A stretch of DNA of 64,000 nucleotides from G965197555 sp965197555 (lineage in GTDB: Bacteria; Chloroflexota; Dehalococcoidia; Lucifugimonadales; UBA3495): contig OZ240213.1 in NCBI GenBank assembly GCA_965197555.1, positions 682,001 to 746,000 on the forward strand, given 5' to 3'. Numbering within the stretch: position 1 is the stretch's first letter; every line of letters starts with the position of its first letter. The position numbers were made by a program, and so were the translations under genes. The notes under the pieces were generated by a model. The model had not been told where the DNA came from. It did no database searches and saw only the letters and a program-made list of their open reading frames with translations. Below, piece by piece: positions 20,063 through 29,361 of this stretch.

Positions 20063-21235
20063 GTGACGACGAAAGCTGACGCAGTAATCATCGGCGGCGG
20101 TGTAATGGGTTGCAGTATCCTCTATAACCTGGCAGTCAGAGGATTGAGTAACGTCCTGCTGCTCGAACGGGACCTTCTGGGCTCGGGCTCCACCGGCCGT
20201 TCCTCGGGAGCGGTGCGGATGCACTACTCCACCCAAGTCCACGCCAAGATGGCCTGGAACAGCCTAGCCATTTACAGGGACTTTAGCCAGGTGGTGGGTG
20301 GAGAATGCGGGTTTGTGGAGACCGGCTACTTGGTATTCGCAGGGCCAAGCGACCTGGAGGCCTTCCAAAGTAACGTGGCCATGCAGCAAGAAGTGGGAGT
20401 CCGTACCAGCGTCATCAACCAGGAGGACGCCCGGGAGATCGCGCCCGGATTTTATTTCGACGATCGTGCCGGCATCGCTTATGAACCTTTGTCCGGCCAT
20501 GCTGACCCTTCTGGGACGGCCTTCGCCTACGCCGCCCGAGCCCGAGAGTTGGGTGCCACGGTGAGACTGCGGGACCCCGCTACCAAGGTAGAGGTGGATG
20601 GCGGTAGAGTCGTGGCCGTCAATACCGCTTCCTCAAGAATCGAAACGCCCAGGGCCATAGTAGCCACGGGCCCGTGGAGCCGGACCTTCCTGCTTCAACA
20701 CGGCCTAGACCTGCCCCTGGAAGCTACCCGCCACGAAGTCGTCCACTTGAAGCGGCCCTTGGACCAATTGCCCTACCACCCTGGGGGCGGGGACATCACC
20801 AATCTCATTTACTTCCGCCCGGAGAGCACCGACCTGACCCTGGTGGGTAATGGCAACATTGAAGAGTTGGTGGAAGACCCGGAGGTTTACGCTCCCCGGC
20901 CAAGCCAGAGCTTCATACAAGAGGTATGGAGCCGATTGGCCCGAAGGATCCCAGCAATGGCTGATGCTGAATACAGTACGGGCTACGCCGGGCTGTATAC
21001 GTCGACGCCGGACTCGCATCCCGTGATGGACAGGGTGGAAGGTATAGAAGGGATGTACGTCTGCACCGGGTTCAGCGGCCATGGGTTCAAGTTGTCTCCC
21101 ATGGTCGGCGTTTTGATGGCGGAGTTGGTCCTAGACGGCCAGGCAACTACTATTGATATAGCGCCCTTACGTATGTCCCGCTTCCAGGAGGGTAAGCTAA
21201 ACCAAGGTGGCTATGGCTTTAAGGTACTGGTGTAG
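20063..21235 (+). CDS. FAD-dependent oxidoreductase (DAO / sarcosine oxidase beta-like)
   Basis: This 390-residue protein has the N-terminal FAD-binding motif AVIIGGGVMGCSILYNLA and ends with CTGFSGHGFKLSPMVG, both typical of the D-amino-acid/sarcosine oxidase family. These enzymes oxidise the C-N bond of N-methylated or secondary amino acids. GTG at 20063 has GGAG 7 bases upstream and is preferred to the TTG at 20060. It heads a rightward run with the amidase, CoxG-like and cyclase genes, which suggests use of amine or amide compounds. Confidence 0.88.
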   Translation: MTTKADAVIIGGGVMGCSILYNLAVRGLSNVLLLERDLLGSGSTGRSSGAVRMHYSTQVHAKMAWNSLAIYRDFSQVVGGECGFVETGYLVFAGPSDLEAFQSNVAMQQEVGVRTSVINQEDAREIAPGFYFDDRAGIAYEPLSGHADPSGTAFAYAARARELGATVRLRDPATKVEVDGGRVVAVNTASSRIETPRAIVATGPWSRTFLLQHGLDLPLEATRHEVVHLKRPLDQLPYHPGGGDITNLIYFRPESTDLTLVGNGNIEELVEDPEVYAPRPSQSFIQEVWSRLARRIPAMADAEYSTGYAGLYTSTPDSHPVMDRVEGIEGMYVCTGFSGHGFKLSPMVGVLMAELVLDGQATTIDIAPLRMSRFQEGKLNQGGYGFKVLV

Positions 21236-21298
21236 GGGTATAAAATCCAGAATCAAGAGTGTGCTCTGGTCTGTCGGACCGATTCATCACCAAGGACA

Positions 21299-22546
21299 GT
21301 GAATTTGCCTAACACAAGCATAAATACTGCTAGGCTCAACCGCACTCTCCAGGAGCTGGGTCGCATCGGTGAAACTGCCGAAGGTATGCAGCGTCTGGCG
21401 TTCTCTCCCGCGGACGTTGCGGGCCGGGAATATGTCATGTTGCAGATGCGGGCGGCCGGTTTGGAGACCCGGATCGATGCGGCGGGCAATATCATAGGAC
21501 GCAAGTCAGGCTGGGCGTCCGACGCTCCCGCCATAGCTCTGGGGTCCCACACCGACACCGTCCCCAGTGGCGGCAAGTACGATGGCGCTCTTGGTGTGCT
21601 GTCCGCCGTGGAGTGCATTCGCACCCTATCGGACCTGGGCCAAACCCTCCGCCATCCGGTGGAAACCATCGTGTTTACCAACGAAGAGGGGACCCGCTAC
21701 CATCGCTGGCTCATCGGCAGCCGGGCCATGGCCGGTCTTCTGGAGCCCGAAGACTTTAATGCGGTTGACGACGAAGGTGTGCACCTTAGGCAGCGTTTGT
21801 TGGACATCGGCGGGGACTTGGACCGTATAGAAGAGGGGGCCCGGAAGCGGGGCGAGTTGGCAGCTTACTTCGAGTTGCACATCGAGCAGGGGCCCACGCT
21901 ACACCAGTCCGGCACTCCTGTTGGCGTCGTCACTGGCATCACGGGGCGAGGTGTCTTCGAGGTCGACATCAAAGGGTTCGCCAACCATGCCGGGACCACT
22001 CCTATGGGAGCGCGTCAGGACGCATTGGTCAGTGCTTCCAGGTTAGTCATGGCCGTGCAGCGTCTGGCTCGAGAGCTAGAGACATGCCGGGTGGCGACCG
22101 TCGGCAGCATCCGGGTTCATCCCAACGCTGTGAATGTGATCCCAGGGAACGTTCATTTGGGCGTGGAGTTCAGGGACATCAGTATGGCCTCTATCGGCTC
22201 GGCTGAAGAAGAGCTGCGCCGGGCTGCCAATGAAATCGCGGCGTCCGACGGAGTAGAAATCTCAATTGAGCGCCATCGTTTCACCGACGCGGTGCCGGTG
22301 AGCGTCCACATGCAGGACCTAGTCCAGGAGGCTGCAAACCAAGCCGGGTTGGCCCAGGAGAGACTGCCCAGTGGAGCGGGCCACGACGCTCAGGCCATGG
22401 CCTCTATCACCGACTCCGCAATGCTCTTCGTCCCCAGCGTGAATGGGATCAGTCACTCTCCGGAAGAGTTCTCCACGCCGGAAGACTGCGCCAACGGCGC
22501 CCAGGTGCTCATGAATCTTCTTCTCCTAGCGGATGAAAAGTTGTAG
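21299..22546 (+). CDS. M20-family hydantoinase/carbamoylase amidase
   Basis: The 415-residue metallo-hydrolase shows the M20 ligands in order: LGSHTDTVPSGGKYDGALGV, TNEEGTRY, FELHIEQGP, and GAGHDAQAMA near the end. The dimerisation-domain segment FANHAGTTPMGARQDAL contains the conserved substrate-binding residues of N-carbamoyl-amino-acid hydrolases and allantoate amidohydrolases. It cleaves amide or ureido nitrogen from N-carbamoyl compounds. Start is GTG with AAGGAC upstream. Same strand as the FAD oxidoreductase, 64 bases away. Confidence 0.9.
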   Translation: MNLPNTSINTARLNRTLQELGRIGETAEGMQRLAFSPADVAGREYVMLQMRAAGLETRIDAAGNIIGRKSGWASDAPAIALGSHTDTVPSGGKYDGALGVLSAVECIRTLSDLGQTLRHPVETIVFTNEEGTRYHRWLIGSRAMAGLLEPEDFNAVDDEGVHLRQRLLDIGGDLDRIEEGARKRGELAAYFELHIEQGPTLHQSGTPVGVVTGITGRGVFEVDIKGFANHAGTTPMGARQDALVSASRLVMAVQRLARELETCRVATVGSIRVHPNAVNVIPGNVHLGVEFRDISMASIGSAEEELRRAANEIAASDGVEISIERHRFTDAVPVSVHMQDLVQEAANQAGLAQERLPSGAGHDAQAMASITDSAMLFVPSVNGISHSPEEFSTPEDCANGAQVLMNLLLLADEKL

Positions 22547-22639
22547 GCCAGAGTTACACGCTTCAATGATCAGCGACGAGAACAGCGACGGGGACAGCCT
22601 ACAATTAACTATCAACTTACCCACGTTGAAGGACCCGAC

Positions 22640-23074
22640 ATGAAAATCAGCGGCAGCTACGAATTTAGTGCCTCACCGGAGCAGGTTTGGCAGGTGTTAA
22701 CCGATCCCAAGGTCCTAGCGGGCTGTATTCCGGGCTGCGAAGGCCTGGAGCCCCAGGGAAACGATGAATACCAGGCCCAACTCACGGTGGGGGTTGGCCC
22801 GGTCCGGGGCAAATATAGCGCTAAGATTACCATGAAGGACAAGGATCCTTACCATTCGTACGCGTTGGTGGTGCAAGGCAAAGGCGTTACCGGCTTCGTG
22901 AATGGTGAAGCAAAGATCACCCTGGTGGAGCAAGGGGACAAGACTCTAGTGCAAGTGGATAGCGATGCTCAAGCGGGCGGCCCAATAGTCCGGGTGGGCC
23001 AACGGATGATGGACAGCGTGGCCAGGGTGATGCTCAATCAGTTCTTCACTTGTCTACAAAAGACAGCTAATTGA
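22640..23074 (+). CDS. CoxG-like SRPBCC family protein
   Basis: The 144-residue START/Bet v1-like domain begins MKISGSYEFSASPEQVWQVL, continues DPKVLAGCIPGCEGLE, and ends VGQRMMDSVARVMLNQFF. This is the pattern of carbon monoxide dehydrogenase subunit G proteins. CoxG helps membrane recruitment of CO dehydrogenase, but stand-alone homologues occur next to varied catabolic genes. No cox genes are in this window, so the partner is unknown. Confidence 0.87.
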   Translation: MKISGSYEFSASPEQVWQVLTDPKVLAGCIPGCEGLEPQGNDEYQAQLTVGVGPVRGKYSAKITMKDKDPYHSYALVVQGKGVTGFVNGEAKITLVEQGDKTLVQVDSDAQAGGPIVRVGQRMMDSVARVMLNQFFTCLQKTAN

Positions 23075-23119
23075 AATCGAATAGGTCTTTAGCTGGCGAA
23101 ACACCAACCAGGAGGAGTA

Positions 23120-24037
23120 ATGGAACGGAGAGTGCCGACCAAAGAGGAAGTTGCGGCGTATTTGAAGGATGACCGCAACTGGGGCCGGTGGGGTGACGAC
23201 GACCAGATGGGCGCCGTTAGTCTGGTGACACCGGAGAAACGGGCCGCGGCAGCGAAGCTGGTGAAATCCGGCCGGGCGGTCTCTTTGAGTAGGGAGTTTC
23301 CCAAGACTCCGGCTCCCAATAACCCTACGCCTGCGCTCCATTATATGAAACGCTTGGTTCGCGGCGAGCACGGCGGGGCATCGGTGGATTACTACGGAAT
23401 CTCCTATCACGGCGCCTCCACTACTCACTTGGACGCACTGTGTCACACCTGGGACGCCAACGGAATGTGGAACGGCCGGAACCCCGACGAAGTAATTACT
23501 ATGGAAGGCGCTACTTGGGGGTCGGTGGACCATTGGAAGGATGGCATCATTACCAAAGGCGTTCTCCTGGACGTTCCCAAACACCGTGGTGAGAGCTACG
23601 TTACGATGGACACGCCGGTGCATGGCTGGGAACTAGAGGACATCGCCAAGGCCGAGGGAGTAACCGTGGAACCAGGAGATGCCTTGGTGGTCTACAGCGG
23701 CAGGGACAAGTGGAACGCAGACGGCAACCCACTTTGGGGGAGCAACGCCGACCAACGGCCCGGACTGCACGCGTCTTGCCTCAAGTTCATACGAGAGTCG
23801 GACTGCTGCCTCTTGGTCTGGGACATGATGGACTTTGCGCCCAACGGCTATGACATCCCTTGGTCGGTCCATGGCTCCATTTTCGCCTACGGCATCGGCC
23901 TAGTGGACAATGGCTTGCTTGAGCCCTTGGCCGATGCTTGCGCCGAAGAGGGCCGGTATGAGTTCATGCTTACCGTTAACCCGCTCCGAGTGGTCGGTGG
24001 CACCGGTTCGCCGGTAAATCCAGTAGCGTTGTTGTGA
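23120..24037 (+). CDS. Cyclase family protein (kynurenine formamidase-like)
   Basis: The 305-residue metal-dependent hydrolase has the signature HGASTTHLDALCHTWDANGM, with the HxDxxxH-type metal ligands, and later DTPVHGWELEDI and GDALVVYSGRDKWN. The family includes arylformamidases and isatin hydrolases. AGGAGG precedes the ATG closely. It ends the rightward catabolic run; a repeat-rich spacer follows. Confidence 0.87.
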   Translation: MERRVPTKEEVAAYLKDDRNWGRWGDDDQMGAVSLVTPEKRAAAAKLVKSGRAVSLSREFPKTPAPNNPTPALHYMKRLVRGEHGGASVDYYGISYHGASTTHLDALCHTWDANGMWNGRNPDEVITMEGATWGSVDHWKDGIITKGVLLDVPKHRGESYVTMDTPVHGWELEDIAKAEGVTVEPGDALVVYSGRDKWNADGNPLWGSNADQRPGLHASCLKFIRESDCCLLVWDMMDFAPNGYDIPWSVHGSIFAYGIGLVDNGLLEPLADACAEEGRYEFMLTVNPLRVVGGTGSPVNPVALL

Positions 24038-24205
24038 CGCGCTACAGTAGCAAGCGCGCTTCGCGTACCCCCTGCACTTCGGTCACGGGCCAATGCCAAT
24101 TATCATGAGGCCAAAAATCGCCAGCTATACTGATTGCAGCTTGCTACTTAGGCCCTTATATTCACAGAACTTACGTGAGAGTTGATTCACGGAAATTTGG
24201 TGAGA

Positions 24206-24455
24206 GTCCGTTCGCCCTGAGCCTGTCGAAGGGCCTTCCGCTATTTGTTCGGCAAGCTCAGGACAGGCCTGTCGAACCATTCTTGGTGGGCCTTCGACAA
24301 GCTCAGGCCGAACGGGGCGGGCCGCTGGTGATGAGCCCCTCGCCAGGCTCAGGACAGGCCCGTCAGACCGTTCGTGGTGAGGCCTCCGGCGGGCTTAGGA
24401 CAGGCCCGTCAGACCGTTCGTGGTGAGCCTGTCGAACCACTGGTGGTGAGGCCTT
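24206..24455. repeat. Cluster of REP-like dispersed repeats
   Basis: At least five degenerate copies of an inverted-repeat unit are packed between the cyclase gene and glmS. The core pairs GAGCCTGTCGAA with TTCGACAAGCTC, extended by CAGGACAGGCC and GTTCGTGGTGAG. A unit reading CAGGACAGGCCCGTCAGACC then GTTCGTGGTGAG occurs twice with about 46-base spacing. Single copies flank tRNA-fMet. Such elements are common intergenic repeats in environmental bacteria. The remainder of 24038-24565 shows no gene. Confidence 0.7.
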
Positions 24456-24565
24456 TGATAAGCTAAAAGCCTGCCCCTGGCCGGAACAGGGGGCGAACGG
24501 GGGAATTGGCGCTAGGGTGAAAATCCAAAGGCCCTAGCTTGCTACAGGAATAGTCTGGAGCTAAT

Positions 24566-26428
24566 GTGTGCGGAATCGTTGGCTATCTCGGAAATAACCA
24601 GGCGTGGCCGATAATTCTCGAGGGTCTGCAACGGCTGGAATACAGGGGTTATGACAGCGCCGGAGTTGCTGTCATTGACCCCTCCGGACGCCTGCAATTT
24701 CGAAAGATCGTAGGCAAAGTGGATGGCCTTACACCGGCCCATCATGACGATGGTCTAAAAGGTTCGGTCGGGCTGGGCCACACCCGGTGGGCCACCCACG
24801 GCAGACCCAGTCAAGATAACGCCCACCCCCATACCGACTGCCACCGCCGAGTGGCGGTGGTCCACAACGGGATCGTGGAAAACTTTGTCGAGCTAAAGAG
24901 GCGTCTCCAAAATTCGGGGCACGTGTTCTCTTCCGAAACGGATACGGAAGTCATAACTCACTTGATCGAAGAAGGGATGGACAAAGGCCTAGCCTTCCAG
25001 CAGGCCTTTGTCCGGATGGGCCAGCAGTTGAAAGGGTCCCAAGCGATCACTGCCACCCTGGAGAATGACACCCCCATTATGTGCGCGCTGAAGCTTGGCT
25101 ACGCCGGAGGCATTGTTGTAGCCCATCATGAAGGGCAGGCAATCGTGGGCAGCGATTTGCCCGCCTTATTGCCTTTGCTGCGGGATAGATCATCTTCTGG
25201 CTGCGTCACCTTCCTGGACGACGGTGAGATGGCCGTCGTAACCAGAGAGGGAGCCGAATTCCAAGACCTTCAAGGCCGCACCGTGGAGAAAGAGACGCGT
25301 CAGGTTTCCCCCAAGGATGTGCTCATTGATAAAGGCGGCTACCGTCATTTCATGCTTAAAGAAATCATGGAGCAGCCTCAATCGGCAGCCAGCGCCCTGC
25401 GGGAGCGGGTCGACTTTGAGAATGGCCGAGTGCTCTTGCCTTCATTGAGTCTATCCGATCAGGATATTCAAAACTTATCCAGGGTCATCTTGGTGGGATG
25501 TGGCACTAGTCTCCATGCAGCCCAAGTAGGACGGCATCTCATAGAGCGGATGAGCGGGCTTCCCGCGGAAGCGGAGAGCGCCTCCGAGTTCCGGTATCGG
25601 GACCCCTATATCGACAGCAGCACCCTGGTGGTGGCCATTGGACAGTCGGGGGAGACGGCTGACACTATTGCTGCTATGCGGTTGGCTCGTGAAAAAGGCG
25701 CCCGGCTTATAACGATATGTAACGCCGAGAGCAGTCAAGCCACCCGCCTGGCCGAAGGTACACTATACATGCGTTCCGGTATGGAAATCGGCGTCGCCAG
25801 CACGAAGACATTGACTGCGTCTTTGGTCATACTCAATCTGCTGGCGATATACCTGGGGCAAGTTAGAAACGTTCTGCCGCCGGAACGGGTACAAGACCTT
25901 GTCGACAGTTTGGCCCATGTCCCCAGGCTCATTGGTCAGCTCTTGGCCGATACATCGGTCTATCAGCAAATGGCCCGAATTTTCTACAAATATAATAACT
26001 TTGTTTTTTTGGGCCGGGGCAGCAACGCGGCCATCGCTATGGAAGGAGCCCTGAAGCTCAAAGAGATTAGTTACATACATGCGGAGGGATACCCCGCTGG
26101 AGAGATGAAGCATGGTCCCATCGCCTTGATCGATCAGGGGATGGCGACCCTGGCCTTGGCGCCTAGGGACCGGTTGTACGACAAAGTGGTAAACAACATT
26201 AAAGAAGTAAAAGCTCGGGATGGGGTCGTAATAGGTGTGCTTACCCAGGGTGACGAGGAGGTCCGGCACGAGGTAGACCACGCGCTCTACATCCCGGAAG
26301 TGCCAGAGCACCTCATCCCCCTGCTGGCAACGGTGCCACTACAGTTGCTGGCCTACCATATCGCAATGCTACGGGGCTGCGATGTGGACCAGCCCCGCAA
26401 TTTGGCGAAATCAGTAACCGTGGAGTAG
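24566..26428 (+). CDS. glmS: Glutamine--fructose-6-phosphate aminotransferase (isomerizing)
   Basis: The full-length enzyme has 620 residues. The N-terminal glutaminase begins at catalytic Cys2 (MCGIVGYLG), with YRGYDSAGVAV and GHTRWATHG. Two SIS isomerase domains follow, with GCGTSLHAAQVG, AIGQSGETADT, EIGVASTKT, and the C-terminal LAKSVTVE. It makes glucosamine-6-phosphate from fructose-6-phosphate and glutamine, the entry step to amino-sugar and cell-envelope synthesis. No ribozyme-like leader is evident upstream. Confidence 0.97.
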   Translation: MCGIVGYLGNNQAWPIILEGLQRLEYRGYDSAGVAVIDPSGRLQFRKIVGKVDGLTPAHHDDGLKGSVGLGHTRWATHGRPSQDNAHPHTDCHRRVAVVHNGIVENFVELKRRLQNSGHVFSSETDTEVITHLIEEGMDKGLAFQQAFVRMGQQLKGSQAITATLENDTPIMCALKLGYAGGIVVAHHEGQAIVGSDLPALLPLLRDRSSSGCVTFLDDGEMAVVTREGAEFQDLQGRTVEKETRQVSPKDVLIDKGGYRHFMLKEIMEQPQSAASALRERVDFENGRVLLPSLSLSDQDIQNLSRVILVGCGTSLHAAQVGRHLIERMSGLPAEAESASEFRYRDPYIDSSTLVVAIGQSGETADTIAAMRLAREKGARLITICNAESSQATRLAEGTLYMRSGMEIGVASTKTLTASLVILNLLAIYLGQVRNVLPPERVQDLVDSLAHVPRLIGQLLADTSVYQQMARIFYKYNNFVFLGRGSNAAIAMEGALKLKEISYIHAEGYPAGEMKHGPIALIDQGMATLALAPRDRLYDKVVNNIKEVKARDGVVIGVLTQGDEEVRHEVDHALYIPEVPEHLIPLLATVPLQLLAYHIAMLRGCDVDQPRNLAKSVTVE

Positions 26429-26725
26429 CTCTATAACGCCTTGGCAACCCAAGTCCCGCCATTGCGTTTAACCTGACCCCACCCACGCCCCTGGACTCGA
26501 AGGGCCACCGCCAGCGGCGTTCCTGATACTCCATTAGCTCTGTTTGGTTTTGCAGGACCCAGGTAGCGGTCAGGGTCTAGGATAGTTGGCTAGGTAACCA
26601 CTAATTCCCTTAATAAGCCATGGCTTTGCGCTTGAAGTTTATTGGGCGCTGTGAAATCATTACTCTACCTAATTCGTTACCCCACCGTCGGATTAAGTAT
26701 TATTGTCACAGTATAGAACCGCAAT
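26429..26725. other. Intergenic, no gene seen
   Basis: No coding pattern, RNA gene or clear terminator was found. The last 100 bases are AT-richer and probably hold the promoter of the trehalose synthase gene. Confidence 0.4.
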
Positions 26726-28081
26726 ATGAATAGCAGAATCACCTGTCCACCAATGGATATTGCTCAGTACCGAGGCCTGGCGCCTGCTCAAATAACGGAG
26801 CGGCTAAACCGCCTATCGGCTGACCTTTGGCCCCTTAGGGTGTTGCACGTTAACAGCACAGCCACCGGCGGCGTTGCCGAGATTCTCCAATCCGTTGTTC
26901 CTTTCATGAACGCCCTCGGCTTCCCCACCGAGTGGCTGGTAATCAACCCTCCTCAGGAGTTTTTTAGGGTCACTAAGCGTATCCACAACCTGCTCCAAGG
27001 GGCTGATGGGGTGCTGTCCTCGCAAGAAGCAGAGACCTATCTCCGCAGTATAAGCCAGGTTGCCGAGGATATTCGACGCGATAGGGTCGAGGCGGACGTT
27101 TGGTTCCTCCACGATCCACAGCTCCTTCCTTTGGCAGGGTTCTTGCCCAAGCCCGAGAACTCGACCAGGTTATGGGTGTGTCATATTGACCTTACCGCTC
27201 CAAACCGTGAAACTCTGGACCAGCTTCTGCCCCTGACCCAATACTATGACGGACTAATAATGTCCATGTCCTCCTACGTACCGTACGGACTGGATGCAAA
27301 ACTGCCGGTATACATTGTGCCCCCGGCAATAGACCCTCTAACCGATAAGAATGTGTCCTTGGATGAGGCCGTAGCCTTGCAATTGGTCGCTTCCATGGGA
27401 ATCGACCCCGCCCGTCCCCTGGTCTCTCAAATATCCCGGTTCGACCCATGGAAGGACCCCTGGGGCGTCATTGATGCTTTTCGATTGGCCAGGGAGTCTG
27501 TGCCCGGATCGCAGTTGGCAATGCTGGGCTTGAACCAAGCCTCGGACGACCCCGAAGCCCAAGAAATCGTTTCCAGTGTGCAAGAACATGCAGCCCAAGA
27601 CCCGGACATTCATATCTACTTCGATCCCAAGATAGCCCCGGATACCATCGACCACGTCGTCAATGCCTTCCAAGTCGCTTCCCAGGTGGTGATCCAGAAG
27701 TCGCTGCGGGAAGGCTTCGGCCTAACGGTCACCGAGGCAATGTGGAAAGGGAAAGCAGTAGTCGGAGGCGATGTAGGAGGAATCCGACTTCAAATCGATG
27801 ACGGTGTAAATGGCTACCGGATTGCCTCCACTGAGGATTGCGGACACCGGATTGTACAATTAATGAGAGACCCCCAGTTGCGGACTCGATTGGGGCAGTC
27901 GGCCCGAGAATCGGTACGCCAGAGGTTTTTGTTGCCTAGACTGGCCTTGGATTACTTGGAAGCGGCCAAGGAATTGGTGCCTTCTTCCAACAATTCTCCA
28001 GCCGAAGACTTTACTGGACCTGATTTGCTGGACACTTTTCTGACACCAAGCCCTCCAAGCGCATCTTCCCTGGGAGATTAA
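26726..28081 (+). CDS. treT: Trehalose synthase of the TreT type (GT4 glycosyltransferase)
   Basis: The 451-residue GT-B enzyme has the N-terminal HVNSTATGGVAEILQSVVPF characteristic of glycosyltransferring trehalose synthases, then WVCHIDLTAPN. The C-terminal GT4 part has VSQISRFDPWKDPWGVIDAF and the E-x7-E signature REGFGLTVTEAMWKGKAVVG. TreT joins NDP-glucose and glucose to trehalose reversibly. This fits compatible-solute or stress metabolism. The C-terminal 25 residues are low-complexity and Ser/Pro-rich. Confidence 0.85.
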   Translation: MNSRITCPPMDIAQYRGLAPAQITERLNRLSADLWPLRVLHVNSTATGGVAEILQSVVPFMNALGFPTEWLVINPPQEFFRVTKRIHNLLQGADGVLSSQEAETYLRSISQVAEDIRRDRVEADVWFLHDPQLLPLAGFLPKPENSTRLWVCHIDLTAPNRETLDQLLPLTQYYDGLIMSMSSYVPYGLDAKLPVYIVPPAIDPLTDKNVSLDEAVALQLVASMGIDPARPLVSQISRFDPWKDPWGVIDAFRLARESVPGSQLAMLGLNQASDDPEAQEIVSSVQEHAAQDPDIHIYFDPKIAPDTIDHVVNAFQVASQVVIQKSLREGFGLTVTEAMWKGKAVVGGDVGGIRLQIDDGVNGYRIASTEDCGHRIVQLMRDPQLRTRLGQSARESVRQRFLLPRLALDYLEAAKELVPSSNNSPAEDFTGPDLLDTFLTPSPPSASSLGD

Positions 28082-28224
28082 ACGGGTCCAAGCAGCCGGG
28101 ATACCCCAGCCCACCCTCCGCGCGGGCCTTTAAACCTCCTCGCTTGCCGCGTTAGGGATGATAGGTTAGAGTCTAACCAGTTGCTTCAAGTTACTTTTAG
28201 AAACGCCTGCCAATCTGAGGTTCT

Positions 28225-29325
28225 GTGCCCAAGCCTACAATAGTCATGATGATCGACGGGTTGGACCCGGAGTATCTGGAGGCTTGCTCCCCTCCGGGAA
28301 TTCTAGAGCTTAGCCGCCGTGGGTTTTCGGTTGAAGGCAAAGCAATGATGCCGACGGTCACCAACGTCAACAATGTGTCTCTGGTGACAGCGAATTATCC
28401 AGAAGTCCACGGGATAACCTCCAACTATTGGTTTAATCGGGCCCAAGGTAACGAGTCTTATATGGAGTCCGGCGATTTCGTCCAGGCGCCTACCATGTTC
28501 CAACGAGCGGAAGCCATGGGCGCGCGCTCTTTGTTAATCACAGCCAAGGATAAACTCCGGCGGCTATTGAGCAACGGCGCCACTCTGAGTGTGTCTTCAG
28601 AAGAGCCCCAGGATTGGGTCGTAGACTTGGCTGGGGAGCCGCCGCCCATTTATTCCCTGGAAGTAAACAAATGGACCATCGACGCCGCTAGGTATTTATG
28701 GCAGCAGGAGGGCTTCGACCTGCTGTACATTGCCACCACGGATTACGCAATGCACACCTTCGCCCCGGAAGAACCTGAGTCAGCCAGGCACATAGCCCTG
28801 TTGGACCAAGCCATCACCGAGCTGGTAGATGCTGTTCCCGAGGCCCGAGTGTTGATCACGGCCGACCACGGCATGTCCGCCAAGGACCGTATGGTCCATT
28901 TGCCAGAGTACCTGAGTCGATACAGCATCGAAGCCCAAGCCGTACCCATCATCAAAGACCGGTACACGGTGCATCACTCCAACTTAGGCGGTTGCATTTA
29001 TTTGTACCTGAAGGCCAGTGATGTCCAGGACGCCGTGCAGCTTCTGTCGGAGCTCGATGGAGTTGACGAAGCCCTGCCCCGGGAACAAGCGGCTTCAAAA
29101 TATCATCTGTTGGCAGACCGGATCGGCGACATTATGGTTATGGCCTCGGCCGATACGGTCTTTGGTGACCCATCTGAGGTGACGTTGCCTCAAAGTCTCC
29201 GCTCCCACGGTTCGCTGCATGAGGAGACGGTGCCTATCATCGGCTATGGGGACTCCTTTGGAGACTTCAAGTTTGAAGAGAACCTAGACTTGGGCCGCTA
29301 CGTGTTTGAGAGAGTCCTGTCCTGA
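28225..29325 (+). CDS. Alkaline phosphatase superfamily hydrolase, phosphonoacetate hydrolase-like
   Basis: The 366-residue product has the metal and nucleophile sites of the superfamily. MMIDGLDPEYL supplies the first Asp, MPTVTNVNNVSLVT the Thr nucleophile, IATTDYAMHTF the Asp/His pair, LITADHGMSAKD a second pair, and LRSHGSLHEETV the final His. The Thr motif followed by N-x-N-N and the HGITSNYWF segment resemble PhnA, which splits phosphonoacetate to acetate and phosphate. Nucleotide pyrophosphatases of the same superfamily are the alternative. GTG start at 28225. Confidence 0.75.
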   Translation: MPKPTIVMMIDGLDPEYLEACSPPGILELSRRGFSVEGKAMMPTVTNVNNVSLVTANYPEVHGITSNYWFNRAQGNESYMESGDFVQAPTMFQRAEAMGARSLLITAKDKLRRLLSNGATLSVSSEEPQDWVVDLAGEPPPIYSLEVNKWTIDAARYLWQQEGFDLLYIATTDYAMHTFAPEEPESARHIALLDQAITELVDAVPEARVLITADHGMSAKDRMVHLPEYLSRYSIEAQAVPIIKDRYTVHHSNLGGCIYLYLKASDVQDAVQLLSELDGVDEALPREQAASKYHLLADRIGDIMVMASADTVFGDPSEVTLPQSLRSHGSLHEETVPIIGYGDSFGDFKFEENLDLGRYVFERVLS

Positions 29326-29361
29326 CGGGGCCTCTACGCCAGGCGATCCCACGCTTGTTCG

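Noticed and set aside
24206..24455. CRISPR array
   Set aside because: Repeat units are inverted and of uneven length and spacing, with no unique spacers of constant size and no cas genes.
24456..24565. glmS ribozyme in the leader of glmS
   Set aside because: No ribozyme core is visible, and the space is taken by degenerate repeats; this ribozyme is typical of Firmicutes.
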